From the NCBI RefSeq assembly GCF_001592045.1, contig NZ_BCWB01000038.1:1-64000 (forward strand): DNA of 64,000 nucleotides, in the 5' to 3' direction. Shown here piece after piece: positions 27,363 through 35,071 of the stretch; position 1 is the stretch's first letter; each line of letters opens with the position of its first letter. The stretch comes from Thermobifida fusca NBRC 14071 = JCM 3263. Its GTDB lineage: Bacteria; Actinomycetota; Actinomycetes; Streptosporangiales; Streptosporangiaceae. The notes beneath the pieces are model-generated. The model did no database searches, was not told where the DNA came from, and saw only the letters and a program-made list of their open reading frames with translations. The position numbers and the translations under genes were made by a program.

Positions 27363-28253
27363 GTGACTCAATCGACCGCCTCCGCACACAAAACCCCGGT
27401 CGTGACCCGTACCGCCGAAGAAATCCAGGCCCTGCGCCCGCAGCTGGGGCGTCTTGCTCTGGTCCCCACCATGGGAGCCCTCCACACGGGGCACCGCAGC
27501 CTCATCGCCCAAGCCCGCGAACACGCCGAATCCGTAGCCGTCAGCATCTTCGTCAACCCGCTGCAGTTCGGACCCAACGAAGACTACGACCGCTACCCCC
27601 GCACCTTCGACCACGACCTGCGCGTCTGCGCTGAAGAAGGAGTGGACGTGGTCTTCGCGCCCACCGTGGACGTCATGTACCCGGACGCGGACGGCGACAG
27701 CCTGGGACAGATCGTCACCGTCGACCCCGGAAGCATGGGCCGAGTCCTGGAAGGAGAATTCCGCCCCGGCTTCTTCCACGGCGTGCTCACCGTCGTCAAC
27801 AAACTGTTCAACCTCATCCGCCCGGATGTGGCGGTCTTCGGCCAAAAAGACGCCCAACAGCTGGCCGTGGTGCGCCGCATGGTCCGCGACCTGTGCCTGC
27901 CCGTCACCATCGTGGCTGCACCGACCGTGCGCGACCCCGACGGTCTGGCCACCTCCAGCCGCAACGTCTACCTGAGCGCTGAAGAGCGCGCCAGCGCGCT
28001 CGCCCTGTCCAAAGCCCTGTTCGCCGGGGCAGACGCCGCCTCCTCCGGCCCCGCCGCAGTGCTTGCCGCCGCCCGCGCCATCCTCAGCGAAGCAGCCCGC
28101 GCCACACCCCCGGTCAGCGTCGACTATCTGGCCCTCGTCGACCCCACCACCTTCACCGAAGTGGGCGACGACTACCGGGGCGACGCAGTGCTAGCGGTAG
28201 CCGCGTGGGTGGGGGAGACCAGGCTGATTGATAACGTTCCGCTGACCCTGTAA
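27363..28253 (+). CDS. panC: Pantothenate synthetase
   Basis: Ligates pantoate and beta-alanine with ATP hydrolysis to AMP and pyrophosphate. The 296 residues carry the signatures [20 protein letters not shown] (ATP-binding HxGH at residues 39-42), [55 protein letters not shown], and the KMSKS-like [19 protein letters not shown] start. No panD or panB is in the window. The nad genes and coaX follow, grouping coenzyme A and NAD synthesis. Confidence 0.96.
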   Translation: MTQSTASAHKTPVVTRTAEEIQALRPQLGRLALVPTMGALHTGHRSLIAQAREHAESVAVSIFVNPLQFGPNEDYDRYPRTFDHDLRVCAEEGVDVVFAPTVDVMYPDADGDSLGQIVTVDPGSMGRVLEGEFRPGFFHGVLTVVNKLFNLIRPDVAVFGQKDAQQLAVVRRMVRDLCLPVTIVAAPTVRDPDGLATSSRNVYLSAEERASALALSKALFAGADAASSGPAAVLAAARAILSEAARATPPVSVDYLALVDPTTFTEVGDDYRGDAVLAVAAWVGETRLIDNVPLTL

Positions 28254-28286
28254 CCACCCTCAACAACCGCGCAAGGGAGCTTCGTT

Positions 28287-30890
28287 GTGAACGCGAGCCC
28301 TGCCCCGATACCGCTGCGGCTGACCGCACCAGAGCCCGGCTGGACCGCACACACCGATGTGGTCATCGTCGGATCAGGGATCGCAGGGCTCAGCACCGCA
28401 CTGCGCTACATCGAGCGGACCCCCACAGGCAGGGTCGTGCTCGTCACCAAGGACCTCATCGCCAACGGCTCCACCCGGTGGGCACAAGGCGGGATCGCTG
28501 CCGCCGTCGACCCCGGCGACAACCCGTGGGCCCACCTGGTGGACACCATCGAAGCCGGGGCAGGGCTGTGCGACCCAGACGCGGTCCGCATCCTCGTTGA
28601 CGAAGGCCCCGCAGCCCTGCACTGGCTGATCGACCAGGGAACCGTCTTCGACCGCACCGACACCGGGGACCTCGCCCTCACCAGGGAAGGCGGCCACCGC
28701 GCGCACCGCATCGCACACGCCGGTGGGGACGCTACCGGCGCGGAGATCGAACGCGCCCTCGTCGAAGCGGTCCGCGCCTGCGACCGCATTGAACTCATCG
28801 AACACGCTTTCGTCCCCGACCTGCTCGTCGGCGTCGACACCCAGGGGCAGCGCCGGGTCGCCGGGGTCACCGTGCACGTCATGGGCGAGGGCGAACGCGA
28901 CGGCGTGGGCGCAATCCACGCCACAGCCGTTGTGCTCGCCACCGGAGGCATGGGACAGGTGTTCGCCGCCACCACCAACCCGGAAGTGTCCACCGGAGAC
29001 GGTCTCGCGTTGGCGCTGCGCGCCGGAGCACGCGTCCAAGACCTCGAATTCGTGCAATTCCACCCCACCGTGCTGTGGCTGGGCGCCCACGCCCGCGGCC
29101 GCCAGCCCCTCGTCTCCGAAGCGGTCCGCGGCGAAGGCGCGTTCCTCGTCGACGTGCACGGCCGCCGCTTCATGCGCGGCGTCCACGAGCTCGCGGACCT
29201 CGCCCCCCGCGACGTCGTCGCCCGCGAAATCGCCCGGGCCATGGCCGAAACCGGCGCCGACCATGTCTACCTGGACGCCCGCCACTTCGGCGCCGACAAG
29301 TGGGAACGCCGCTTCCCCACCATCCTCGCCTCGTGCCGCACCCACGGCATCGACCCGGTCACCGACCTCATCCCCGTCGCCCCGGCCGCGCACTACGCGT
29401 CCGGCGGCATCCGCGTCGACCACGACGGGCGCACCGACCTCGCCGGACTGTACGCGGTCGGCGAGACCGCCCGAACCGGCGTGCACGGAGCCAACCGGCT
29501 CGCCTCCAACTCCCTGCTCGAAGGAGTGGTCTTCGCCGACCGGATCGCCGCCGCCCTCGCCGACGAGCAGCCTCCCGCGTTGACCGGTCCGGTCCTGCCC
29601 GCCGGAGGCGGCCCCAGCGGGCTCGCGGCCCCGGAGATCCTCCCCGAACTGCGGGAAGCCATGTCCCGCTACGTCGGAGTGCGCCGCGACGCGGCAGGGC
29701 TTGCCAAAGCCACCGCGGTACTGGAAGAGCTCACCGCCCGCGCTACCGCCACCAACCCCGCGCCGGGCGTGCCCGCCTGGCAGGCCACCAACCTGCTCAC
29801 CGTCGCCTGGGCCCTGGTGCGGGCAGCGGAACGCCGCCAGGAAACCCGCGGCTCCCACTGGCGGGCCGACTACGAGCAGCCGTCGGCTCAGGCACGCTCC
29901 CGGACCTTCATCCTCGACCCGTCGGGAATCAGGGAGGACACGTCGATGCGCCCCTACACGCTGCCGGAGGAACTCGTCGAGGAGCTCAACCGGATCACCG
30001 TGCCCGAAGCTGCGCTGCGCGGAGCCGCACCGGAGAAAACCCGGCCCGCCGTGGCATGGCACGAAGAGCTCATCCGCACCGCGCTCGCCGAGGACTGCTC
30101 CGGACACCAGGTCGACGTCACCACGGTCGCCACGATTCCCCCCGCACAGATCCGCACCGCCGACGTAGTCGCCCGCCGGGACGGGGTGGTCGCCGGGCTG
30201 CCCCTCGCGGAACTCGTCTTCCGCCTCGTATGCGAAGGCGTTGTCGAAGTGATCCGGCACGCTCGCGACGGCGACTCCGTCAAACGCGGCGACATTCTCA
30301 TGACGGTCACTGCGCGCACCCGCGACCTGCTCACCGCGGAACGGACCGCCCTGAACTTCCTCACCCACCTGTCGGGGATCGCTACCGCCACCCGCGCCTG
30401 GGTGGACGCGGTAGCCGGCACTAAAGCCGCGATTCGGGACAGCCGCAAAACCCACCCGGGCCTGCGCGTCCTGGAAAAATACGCGGTTCGCTGCGGCGGC
30501 GGGGTCAACCACCGCTTCGGGCTCGCGGATGCCGCTTTGATCAAGGACAACCACATCGCCGCGGCCGGGGGAGTAGCCGAAGCAGTGCGAGCAGTCCGGG
30601 AGCGTTTTCCCGACATCCCGCTGGAGGTGGAAGTCGACCGGATCGACCAGATCGAACCGGCGCTGGCCGCGGGCGCGGAAGAGATCCTGCTCGACAACTT
30701 CACCGTGCCCGAACTGCGGGAAGCAGTCGCTCTGGTCGCGGGCCGCGCCCGCTTGGAGGCCAGCGGCGGGCTCACCCTCGATCGGGCAGCGGATGTGGCG
30801 GCCACCGGAGTGGACTATCTTGCGGTTGGCGCGCTCACCCACTCCAGTCCCGCACTGGACATCGCGCTCGATCTCCGTGAGAACTTCTGA
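28287..30890 (+). CDS. nadBC: Fused L-aspartate oxidase / quinolinate phosphoribosyltransferase (NadB-NadC)
   Basis: One uninterrupted 867-residue frame. Residues 1 to about 550 are NadB (aspartate to iminoaspartate, FAD): VVIVGSGIAGLSTALRY, GSTRWAQGGIAAAV, VLATGGMGQVF, EFVQFHPTVLW, and the C-terminal flavin site RTGVHGANRLASNSLLEG. Residues from 554 on are NadC (quinolinate plus PRPP to nicotinate mononucleotide): LTAERTALNFLTHLSGIAT, DSRKTHPGLRVLEKYAV, GGGVNHRFGLADAALIKDNH, VEVD, ILLDNF, EASGGL. In Streptomyces the two are separate neighbours. At the junction an in-frame ATG (29946) is preceded by a strong AGGGAGGA, so a separate NadC may also be made. GTG start with AAGGGAG. coaX follows after 30 bases. 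Confidence 0.9.
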   Translation: MNASPAPIPLRLTAPEPGWTAHTDVVIVGSGIAGLSTALRYIERTPTGRVVLVTKDLIANGSTRWAQGGIAAAVDPGDNPWAHLVDTIEAGAGLCDPDAVRILVDEGPAALHWLIDQGTVFDRTDTGDLALTREGGHRAHRIAHAGGDATGAEIERALVEAVRACDRIELIEHAFVPDLLVGVDTQGQRRVAGVTVHVMGEGERDGVGAIHATAVVLATGGMGQVFAATTNPEVSTGDGLALALRAGARVQDLEFVQFHPTVLWLGAHARGRQPLVSEAVRGEGAFLVDVHGRRFMRGVHELADLAPRDVVAREIARAMAETGADHVYLDARHFGADKWERRFPTILASCRTHGIDPVTDLIPVAPAAHYASGGIRVDHDGRTDLAGLYAVGETARTGVHGANRLASNSLLEGVVFADRIAAALADEQPPALTGPVLPAGGGPSGLAAPEILPELREAMSRYVGVRRDAAGLAKATAVLEELTARATATNPAPGVPAWQATNLLTVAWALVRAAERRQETRGSHWRADYEQPSAQARSRTFILDPSGIREDTSMRPYTLPEELVEELNRITVPEAALRGAAPEKTRPAVAWHEELIRTALAEDCSGHQVDVTTVATIPPAQIRTADVVARRDGVVAGLPLAELVFRLVCEGVVEVIRHARDGDSVKRGDILMTVTARTRDLLTAERTALNFLTHLSGIATATRAWVDAVAGTKAAIRDSRKTHPGLRVLEKYAVRCGGGVNHRFGLADAALIKDNHIAAAGGVAEAVRAVRERFPDIPLEVEVDRIDQIEPALAAGAEEILLDNFTVPELREAVALVAGRARLEASGGLTLDRAADVAATGVDYLAVGALTHSSPALDIALDLRENF
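29931..29948 (+). promoter_or_regulatory. Internal Shine-Dalgarno and ATG at the NadB/NadC junction
   Basis: AGGGAGGA (29931-29938) lies 7 bases before ATG 29946, which is in the same frame as the surrounding fusion (codon 554). Initiation here would give a 314-residue NadC of normal size. This is the start expected of a free-standing nadC gene. Confidence 0.65.
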
Positions 30891-30920
30891 CCGACAGCGA
30901 CCCCCTTTTGGTAGGCCCCC

Positions 30921-31697
30921 ATGCTGCTCACGATCGACGTCGGCAACTCCGACACTGTCTTCGGTCTATTCGAGGGCGAGGATCTGCTGGAACACTGGAG
31001 AGTCTCGTCTAAGGGGCGGCGGACCGCCGACGAATGGGCCGTGGTCGTCCAGAACCTGCTGCACTTCGACTCGCTGATCCACGGCGACATCGACGGGATC
31101 GCCATGTGCTGCACCGTGCCGATGGTGCAGAACGAGATGCGCCAGATGTTCCGCCGCCACTACGGGGACGTGCCCGCCGTCATCGTCGAACCCGGGGTCA
31201 AAACGGGCGTACCGATCCGCATGGACAACCCCAAGGAGGTCGGCAGCGACCGTATCGTCAACGCGCTGGCCGCGGCGCGGCTGTACGGCGGTCCCGCCGT
31301 GGTCGTGGACTTCGGCACCGCCACCACCTTCGACGCGGTGAGCGCCCGAGGGGAATACGTTGGCGGAGCCATCGCCCCGGGGATCGACATCTCGGTGGAG
31401 GCGCTGTCCAAACGGGGTGCGCAGTTGCACATGGTGGAGATCATCAAACCGCGCTCGGTGATCGCGAAGAACACCACTGAAGCGCTGCGCTCCGGCATCG
31501 TCTACGGGTTCGCGGGCCAAGTCGACGGCATCGTGGACCGCATGGCCCAGGAGCTCACCGACGACGTGGACGACGTCACCGTTGTCGCCACCGGTGGCCT
31601 GGCGCCTCTGGTGGTGGACGAATGTGAGACGGTGGACGTGCACGAGCCGTGGCTGACGCTCATCGGCTTGCGCATGATCTTCGAACGGAACACGTGA
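30921..31697 (+). CDS. coaX: Type III pantothenate kinase
   Basis: Phosphorylates pantothenate at the start of coenzyme A synthesis. The 258 residues belong to the ASKHA (acetate kinase/actin-like) fold: phosphate-1 loop MLLTIDVGNSDTVFGLFEG at the N-terminus, SDRIVNALAAARLYGGPAVVVDFGTATTFD (phosphate-2/catalytic Asp region), GGAIAPGIDISVEAL, and VVATGGLAPLV (adenosine motif). The family uses a monovalent cation and resists feedback by CoA. The start ATG directly precedes the first strand. It is last in the panC-nadBC-coaX run. Confidence 0.95.
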   Translation: MLLTIDVGNSDTVFGLFEGEDLLEHWRVSSKGRRTADEWAVVVQNLLHFDSLIHGDIDGIAMCCTVPMVQNEMRQMFRRHYGDVPAVIVEPGVKTGVPIRMDNPKEVGSDRIVNALAAARLYGGPAVVVDFGTATTFDAVSARGEYVGGAIAPGIDISVEALSKRGAQLHMVEIIKPRSVIAKNTTEALRSGIVYGFAGQVDGIVDRMAQELTDDVDDVTVVATGGLAPLVVDECETVDVHEPWLTLIGLRMIFERNT

Positions 31698-31891
31698 GCA
31701 GAAGATCAGGAGACCCTGCGCCAGGAGCAAACCCCTGGTAGCAGACGCACGAGCGGCGCTGCAGGACGGCTGTCCCCCCGCCCAGCGCCGCCAGCACGGC
31801 GGTGGCATGCACCGCGTGCGGCGCTGTGTCTTTCCCGTTCAACCGAGGGTGCACGCTGTTGACGCGTAGATTGCTGTGCTCCCCTGACCGA

Positions 31892-31897
31892 TAGGAT
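31892..31897 (+). promoter_or_regulatory. Candidate -10 element for lysS
   Basis: TAGGAT lies 7 bases before the lysS GTG, the same spacing seen at gpmA and folP. The embedded AGGA could instead be read as a Shine-Dalgarno sequence, so the assignment is ambiguous. TTGCTG at 31871 is a poor -35. Confidence 0.35.
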
Positions 31898-31904
31898 CGA
31901 CTGC

Positions 31905-33395
31905 GTGAGTGAAGTACTGGATGATCTGCCGGAACAGATGCGGGTTCGCCGCGAGAAGCTGGACCGACTGCGTCGGGAGGGTGTCGACCCCTACCCGGTG
32001 ACCTTCCCGCGCACGACGACGATCGCAGAGGTCCGGGCGAAACACGGCGATCTCGCTCCGGACGTCTACACCGGGGAACGCGTGGCCCTGACCGGGCGGG
32101 TCATGCTGTATCGGACCGGCGGCAAACTCTGCTTCGCCACGATCCGGGACGCGTCCGGGGACATCCAGGTCATGCTCTCCCTGGACAGGGTGGGCGCCGA
32201 GCGTTTGGCGGCGTGGAAGAGCGACGTCGACCTGGGCGACCACATCGGTGTCGAAGGGGAAGTGATCACTTCTCGGCGAGGCGAGTTGTCGATCCTCGCG
32301 GACACCTGGACGCTGACCTCCAAGTGCCTGCGCCCGCTGCCGGACAAGCACAAGGGGCTGACCGACCCTGAGGCACGGGTGCGCCAGCGCTACGTGGACC
32401 TTATCGTCAACCCCGAGTCGCGGGAGATGGTGATGCGCCGCGCCCGCACGGTGCGTGCGCTGCGCGACGGGCTGCACAACCGCGGCTACATCGAGGTTGA
32501 GACGCCGATGCTGCAGCAGGTGCACGGCGGGGCGACGGCACGCCCCTTCGTCACCCACATCAACGCCTACGACCTCGACCTCTACCTGCGCATCGCCCCC
32601 GAACTGTACTTGAAGCGGATGGTGGTCGGCGGGGTTGAGAAGGTCTTCGAAATCAACCGGAACTTCCGGAACGAGGGCGCGGACTCCACGCACAACCCCG
32701 AGTTCACGATGCTGGAGTTCTACCAGGCCTACGCGGACTACAACGTGATGGCCGACATCACCCGCGAACTCATCCAGGAAGCCGCCGTCGCAGTGTTCGG
32801 CAGCACGGTGGTCCAGCGGGGCGACACAGAGGTCGACTTGGGCGGCGAGTGGCCGCAGATCACCTTGTACGGCGCGGTCTCTGAAGCGCTGGGCGAAGAA
32901 GTCACTCCGCGGACCCCGGTGGAGACGCTGCGGAAGCTGGCGGATGCGCGCGGTGTCGAATGGAACCCGGAGTGGGGTCCGGGCAAGCTCGTCGAGCACC
33001 TTTTCGAGGAGTTGGTCCAAGACAGCCTGGTGCAGCCGACTTTTGTCCGGGACTACCCGCTTGAAACCAGCCCGCTGACCCGCCAGCACCGTGAAGACCC
33101 GCTGCTCACCGAGAAGTGGGATCTCATCGGATTCGGTATGGAGTTGGGCACCGGATATTCCGAGTTGATTGATCCGGTGGAGCAGCGCCGCCGCTTGACT
33201 GAGCAGTCTCTGCTGGCTGCCGGGGGCGATCCCGAGGCAATGCAGTTGGACGAGGATTTTCTGCGCGCCTTGGAGTACGCCATGCCGCCTACCGGCGGTG
33301 TCGGTGTGGGCGTCGACCGGCTGTTGATGGCCTTTACCGGAAAGAACATTCGCGAGACGATCCTGTTCCCATTGGTCCGACAGGAACAGAGATAA
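31905..33395 (+). CDS. lysS: Lysyl-tRNA synthetase, class II
   Basis: Charges tRNA-Lys with lysine. The 496 residues start with an OB-fold anticodon-binding domain (VALTGRVMLYRTGGKLCFATIRDASGDIQVMLS, about 60-95). The class II catalytic core follows: motif 1 around FIEVETP-like YIEVETPMLQ, motif 2 FEINRNFRNEGADSTHNPEFTM (about 247-268), and motif 3 GVGVGVDRLLMAFTG near the C-terminus. GTG start, possibly leaderless. A hairpin terminator follows at once. The only tRNA gene in the window is a tRNA-Lys, but far away, so no functional link is implied. Confidence 0.96.
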   Translation: MSEVLDDLPEQMRVRREKLDRLRREGVDPYPVTFPRTTTIAEVRAKHGDLAPDVYTGERVALTGRVMLYRTGGKLCFATIRDASGDIQVMLSLDRVGAERLAAWKSDVDLGDHIGVEGEVITSRRGELSILADTWTLTSKCLRPLPDKHKGLTDPEARVRQRYVDLIVNPESREMVMRRARTVRALRDGLHNRGYIEVETPMLQQVHGGATARPFVTHINAYDLDLYLRIAPELYLKRMVVGGVEKVFEINRNFRNEGADSTHNPEFTMLEFYQAYADYNVMADITRELIQEAAVAVFGSTVVQRGDTEVDLGGEWPQITLYGAVSEALGEEVTPRTPVETLRKLADARGVEWNPEWGPGKLVEHLFEELVQDSLVQPTFVRDYPLETSPLTRQHREDPLLTEKWDLIGFGMELGTGYSELIDPVEQRRRLTEQSLLAAGGDPEAMQLDEDFLRALEYAMPPTGGVGVGVDRLLMAFTGKNIRETILFPLVRQEQR

Positions 33396-33409
33396 GTAAG
33401 TCCTGTCGA

Positions 33410-33448
33410 GGGCACACTCATACGCGTCTCTTACGCGTGAGTGTGCCC
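33410..33448 (+). terminator. Rho-independent terminator after lysS
   Basis: GGGCACACTCA pairs with TGAGTGTGCCC, and the inner CGCG/CGCG extends the stem. TTCCTTTT follows directly. Strong stem plus T-rich tail, 15 bases after the stop codon. Confidence 0.8.
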
Positions 33449-34019
33449 TTCCTTTTCGGTCAGGAGACGTCGAAAACTCCTCGAAGGGCTGTCCAGAATT
33501 CCTGCTACGGAATGCGGACTAGCCTTTAGTGTCGAGCTCCCCCATGACCAGGGCAAACACTGTTTATGCAGGTCAAAGTCTGTCATGGGGTTCTTTCTCT
33601 AGCTTTTGTCACCGTGGGTTTTTGAAATATTACCGTTAGTGTTCGAATAACTCTTGACGGTATGTCGCTATACGCTTAGCGTTTTGCGAGGAGCGGAGAA
33701 TCCGCGCGCGTTTGCCGCAGAGGACCACAGCAGATAGCGAGGGGGCGAGGCGGTTATCACCGTTTCGAGCACTGTCTGGTGAGCACATACCCGCGCGAGG
33801 TCTGTCCGTCCCAGGCCACCGCGTGTGAGTGCGTGAAAGTCCGACCACCGAAGCCCAGCCATTCCCCAATCCCACGGGGCCTATGGGGGCAATGTGGCGC
33901 AGAGTTTCGAGAAAAGCACCAAAAGTGCGAACCAAAAGATCCCGTATCTCATCTGAATGTGTGTCTTCGCGGTGATGGAGTCGTTGTTCCGCACTCACCG
34001 GACGGATGAGGAGGACGGA
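33449..34019 (+). other. Intergenic region before the LuxR-type gene
   Basis: About 570 bases. The part 33590-33690 is AT-rich for this genome and includes TTGACG at 33654 and a TATACG at 33669, too close together to be one promoter. No convincing gene: frames here lack ribosome-binding sites and coding bias. A good ribosome-binding site, GAGGAGG, lies at 34008-34014 before the next gene. Confidence 0.45.
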
Positions 34020-34340
34020 GTGGAACAGGCCACACTCGTACGTCAGACAACCGCTAAAGAAGAACTGAACGGACCGGTCCTGCGCGACTGCTGCCTGGTG
34101 CCCGCCCAAGGGCGTGAACGCGACTCGAACGAGGAGTACGCCCGGGCCGTGGGCCTCAACGAAGACGAGCTGCGCATGCTGGCCGAAATCGCCACCGGCG
34201 TCACCACCGACGTGGTGGCGCGTCGCCTGGACCTCAGCGCGCGCACCCTGCGCCGCCGCCTCCGCTCGATCTGCGACCGTCTTGGCGTCAACACCCCCAT
34301 CGAAGCGGTCGTCTGGGCCGCCCGCCGGCACCTGATCTAG
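34020..34340 (+). CDS. Small LuxR-type helix-turn-helix protein
   Basis: A 106-residue DNA-binding protein with an unstructured N-terminus and one C-terminal LuxR/GerE-like HTH: NEDELRMLAEIATGVTTDVV, then ARRLDLSARTLRRRLRSICDRLGV (recognition helix) and NTPIEAVVWAARRHLI. There is no receiver or ligand domain, so activity may be set by amount or by a partner. I chose the GTG at 34020 because GAGGAGG lies 5 bases upstream. An in-frame ATG at 33957 lacks a ribosome-binding site. Its place between lysS and lsr2 is conserved in Streptosporangiales and Streptomyces as far as I recall. Confidence 0.8.
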   Translation: MEQATLVRQTTAKEELNGPVLRDCCLVPAQGRERDSNEEYARAVGLNEDELRMLAEIATGVTTDVVARRLDLSARTLRRRLRSICDRLGVNTPIEAVVWAARRHLI

Positions 34341-34480
34341 CCCGGCTGCGCTGCGCGGACACCGCTCTGTATGCCACTACCAGGCCTTGGACCTCCACGG
34401 CGCCGCCCGCACCCGCCCACGGAGCACACCACAGCGCCGTTTCGGCGGGAGCGCGGACGGCGCCGTCGCCGAGATACGGA

Positions 34481-34486
34481 TAAGCT
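34481..34486 (+). promoter_or_regulatory. Candidate -10 element
   Basis: TAAGCT lies 9 bases before the ATG at 34496, and there is no Shine-Dalgarno sequence between. This may be another leaderless start. Confidence 0.35.
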
Positions 34487-34495
34487 GACTCGGCG

Positions 34496-35071
34496 ATGAC
34501 AATAGAAGAAGCGATCACCGTCCGCCGGGCACGCACCCGCGACGTCGTCCACATCCGCAGACTCATCGACCTCTTCAGTGGGGAAGGCCGCATCCTCACT
34601 AAGAGCACGGTCACTCTGTACGAGGACATCCAAGAGTTCTGGGTGGGCGAACTCGACGACGGAACAAGCAAGCGGGTCGTGGGGTGCGGGGCGCTTCACG
34701 TGCTGTGGGAAGACCTCGCCGAGGTCCGCACAGTCGCCGTCGACCCGGAGGTCCAGGGCCGCGGGGTGGGGCACCGCATCGTCTCCGCGCTGCTGGACAC
34801 CGCGCGAGAACTCGGTGTGCGCCGGGTCTTCTGCCTGACCTTCGAAACCGCGTTCTTCGCCAAACACGGTTTCGTGGAGATCAAAGGCACCCCGGTCTCC
34901 GACGAGGTCTATCAGGAACTCTTGCGCTCCTACGACGAGGGGGTCGCGGAATTCCTCGACCTGGACCGGGTCAAACCCAACACCCTCGGCAACGTCCGCA
35001 TGCTGCTGCACCTGGACTCCGACCCGGCCCAGGACTCCGCGAACGGCTCCTCGGCCCGCCCCGGGGCCTAG
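34496..35071 (+). CDS. Amino-acid N-acetyltransferase (ArgA-like GNAT)
   Basis: A 191-residue GNAT-fold protein of the short actinobacterial ArgA type that acetylates glutamate for arginine synthesis in mycobacteria. Features: N-terminal VRRARTRDVVHIRRLIDLFSGEGRIL, catalytic strand VVGCGALHVLWEDLAEVRTVAV, and the acetyl-CoA pyrophosphate loop DPEVQGRGVGHRIVSAL (about residues 82-98). Next is FCLTFETAFFAKHGFVEI, and the typical tail is NTLGNVRMLLHL. It lacks the kinase-like domain of E. coli ArgA. Candidate leaderless start with TAAGCT 9 bases upstream. Its TAG stop overlaps the stop of the convergent helicase gene within a shared CTAG. Confidence 0.88.
   Translation: MTIEEAITVRRARTRDVVHIRRLIDLFSGEGRILTKSTVTLYEDIQEFWVGELDDGTSKRVVGCGALHVLWEDLAEVRTVAVDPEVQGRGVGHRIVSALLDTARELGVRRVFCLTFETAFFAKHGFVEIKGTPVSDEVYQELLRSYDEGVAEFLDLDRVKPNTLGNVRMLLHLDSDPAQDSANGSSARPGA

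Noticed and set aside
28374-30842. 822-codon frame antisense to nadBC
   Set aside because: Composition effect of high GC; the plus strand encodes clear NadB and NadC motifs.
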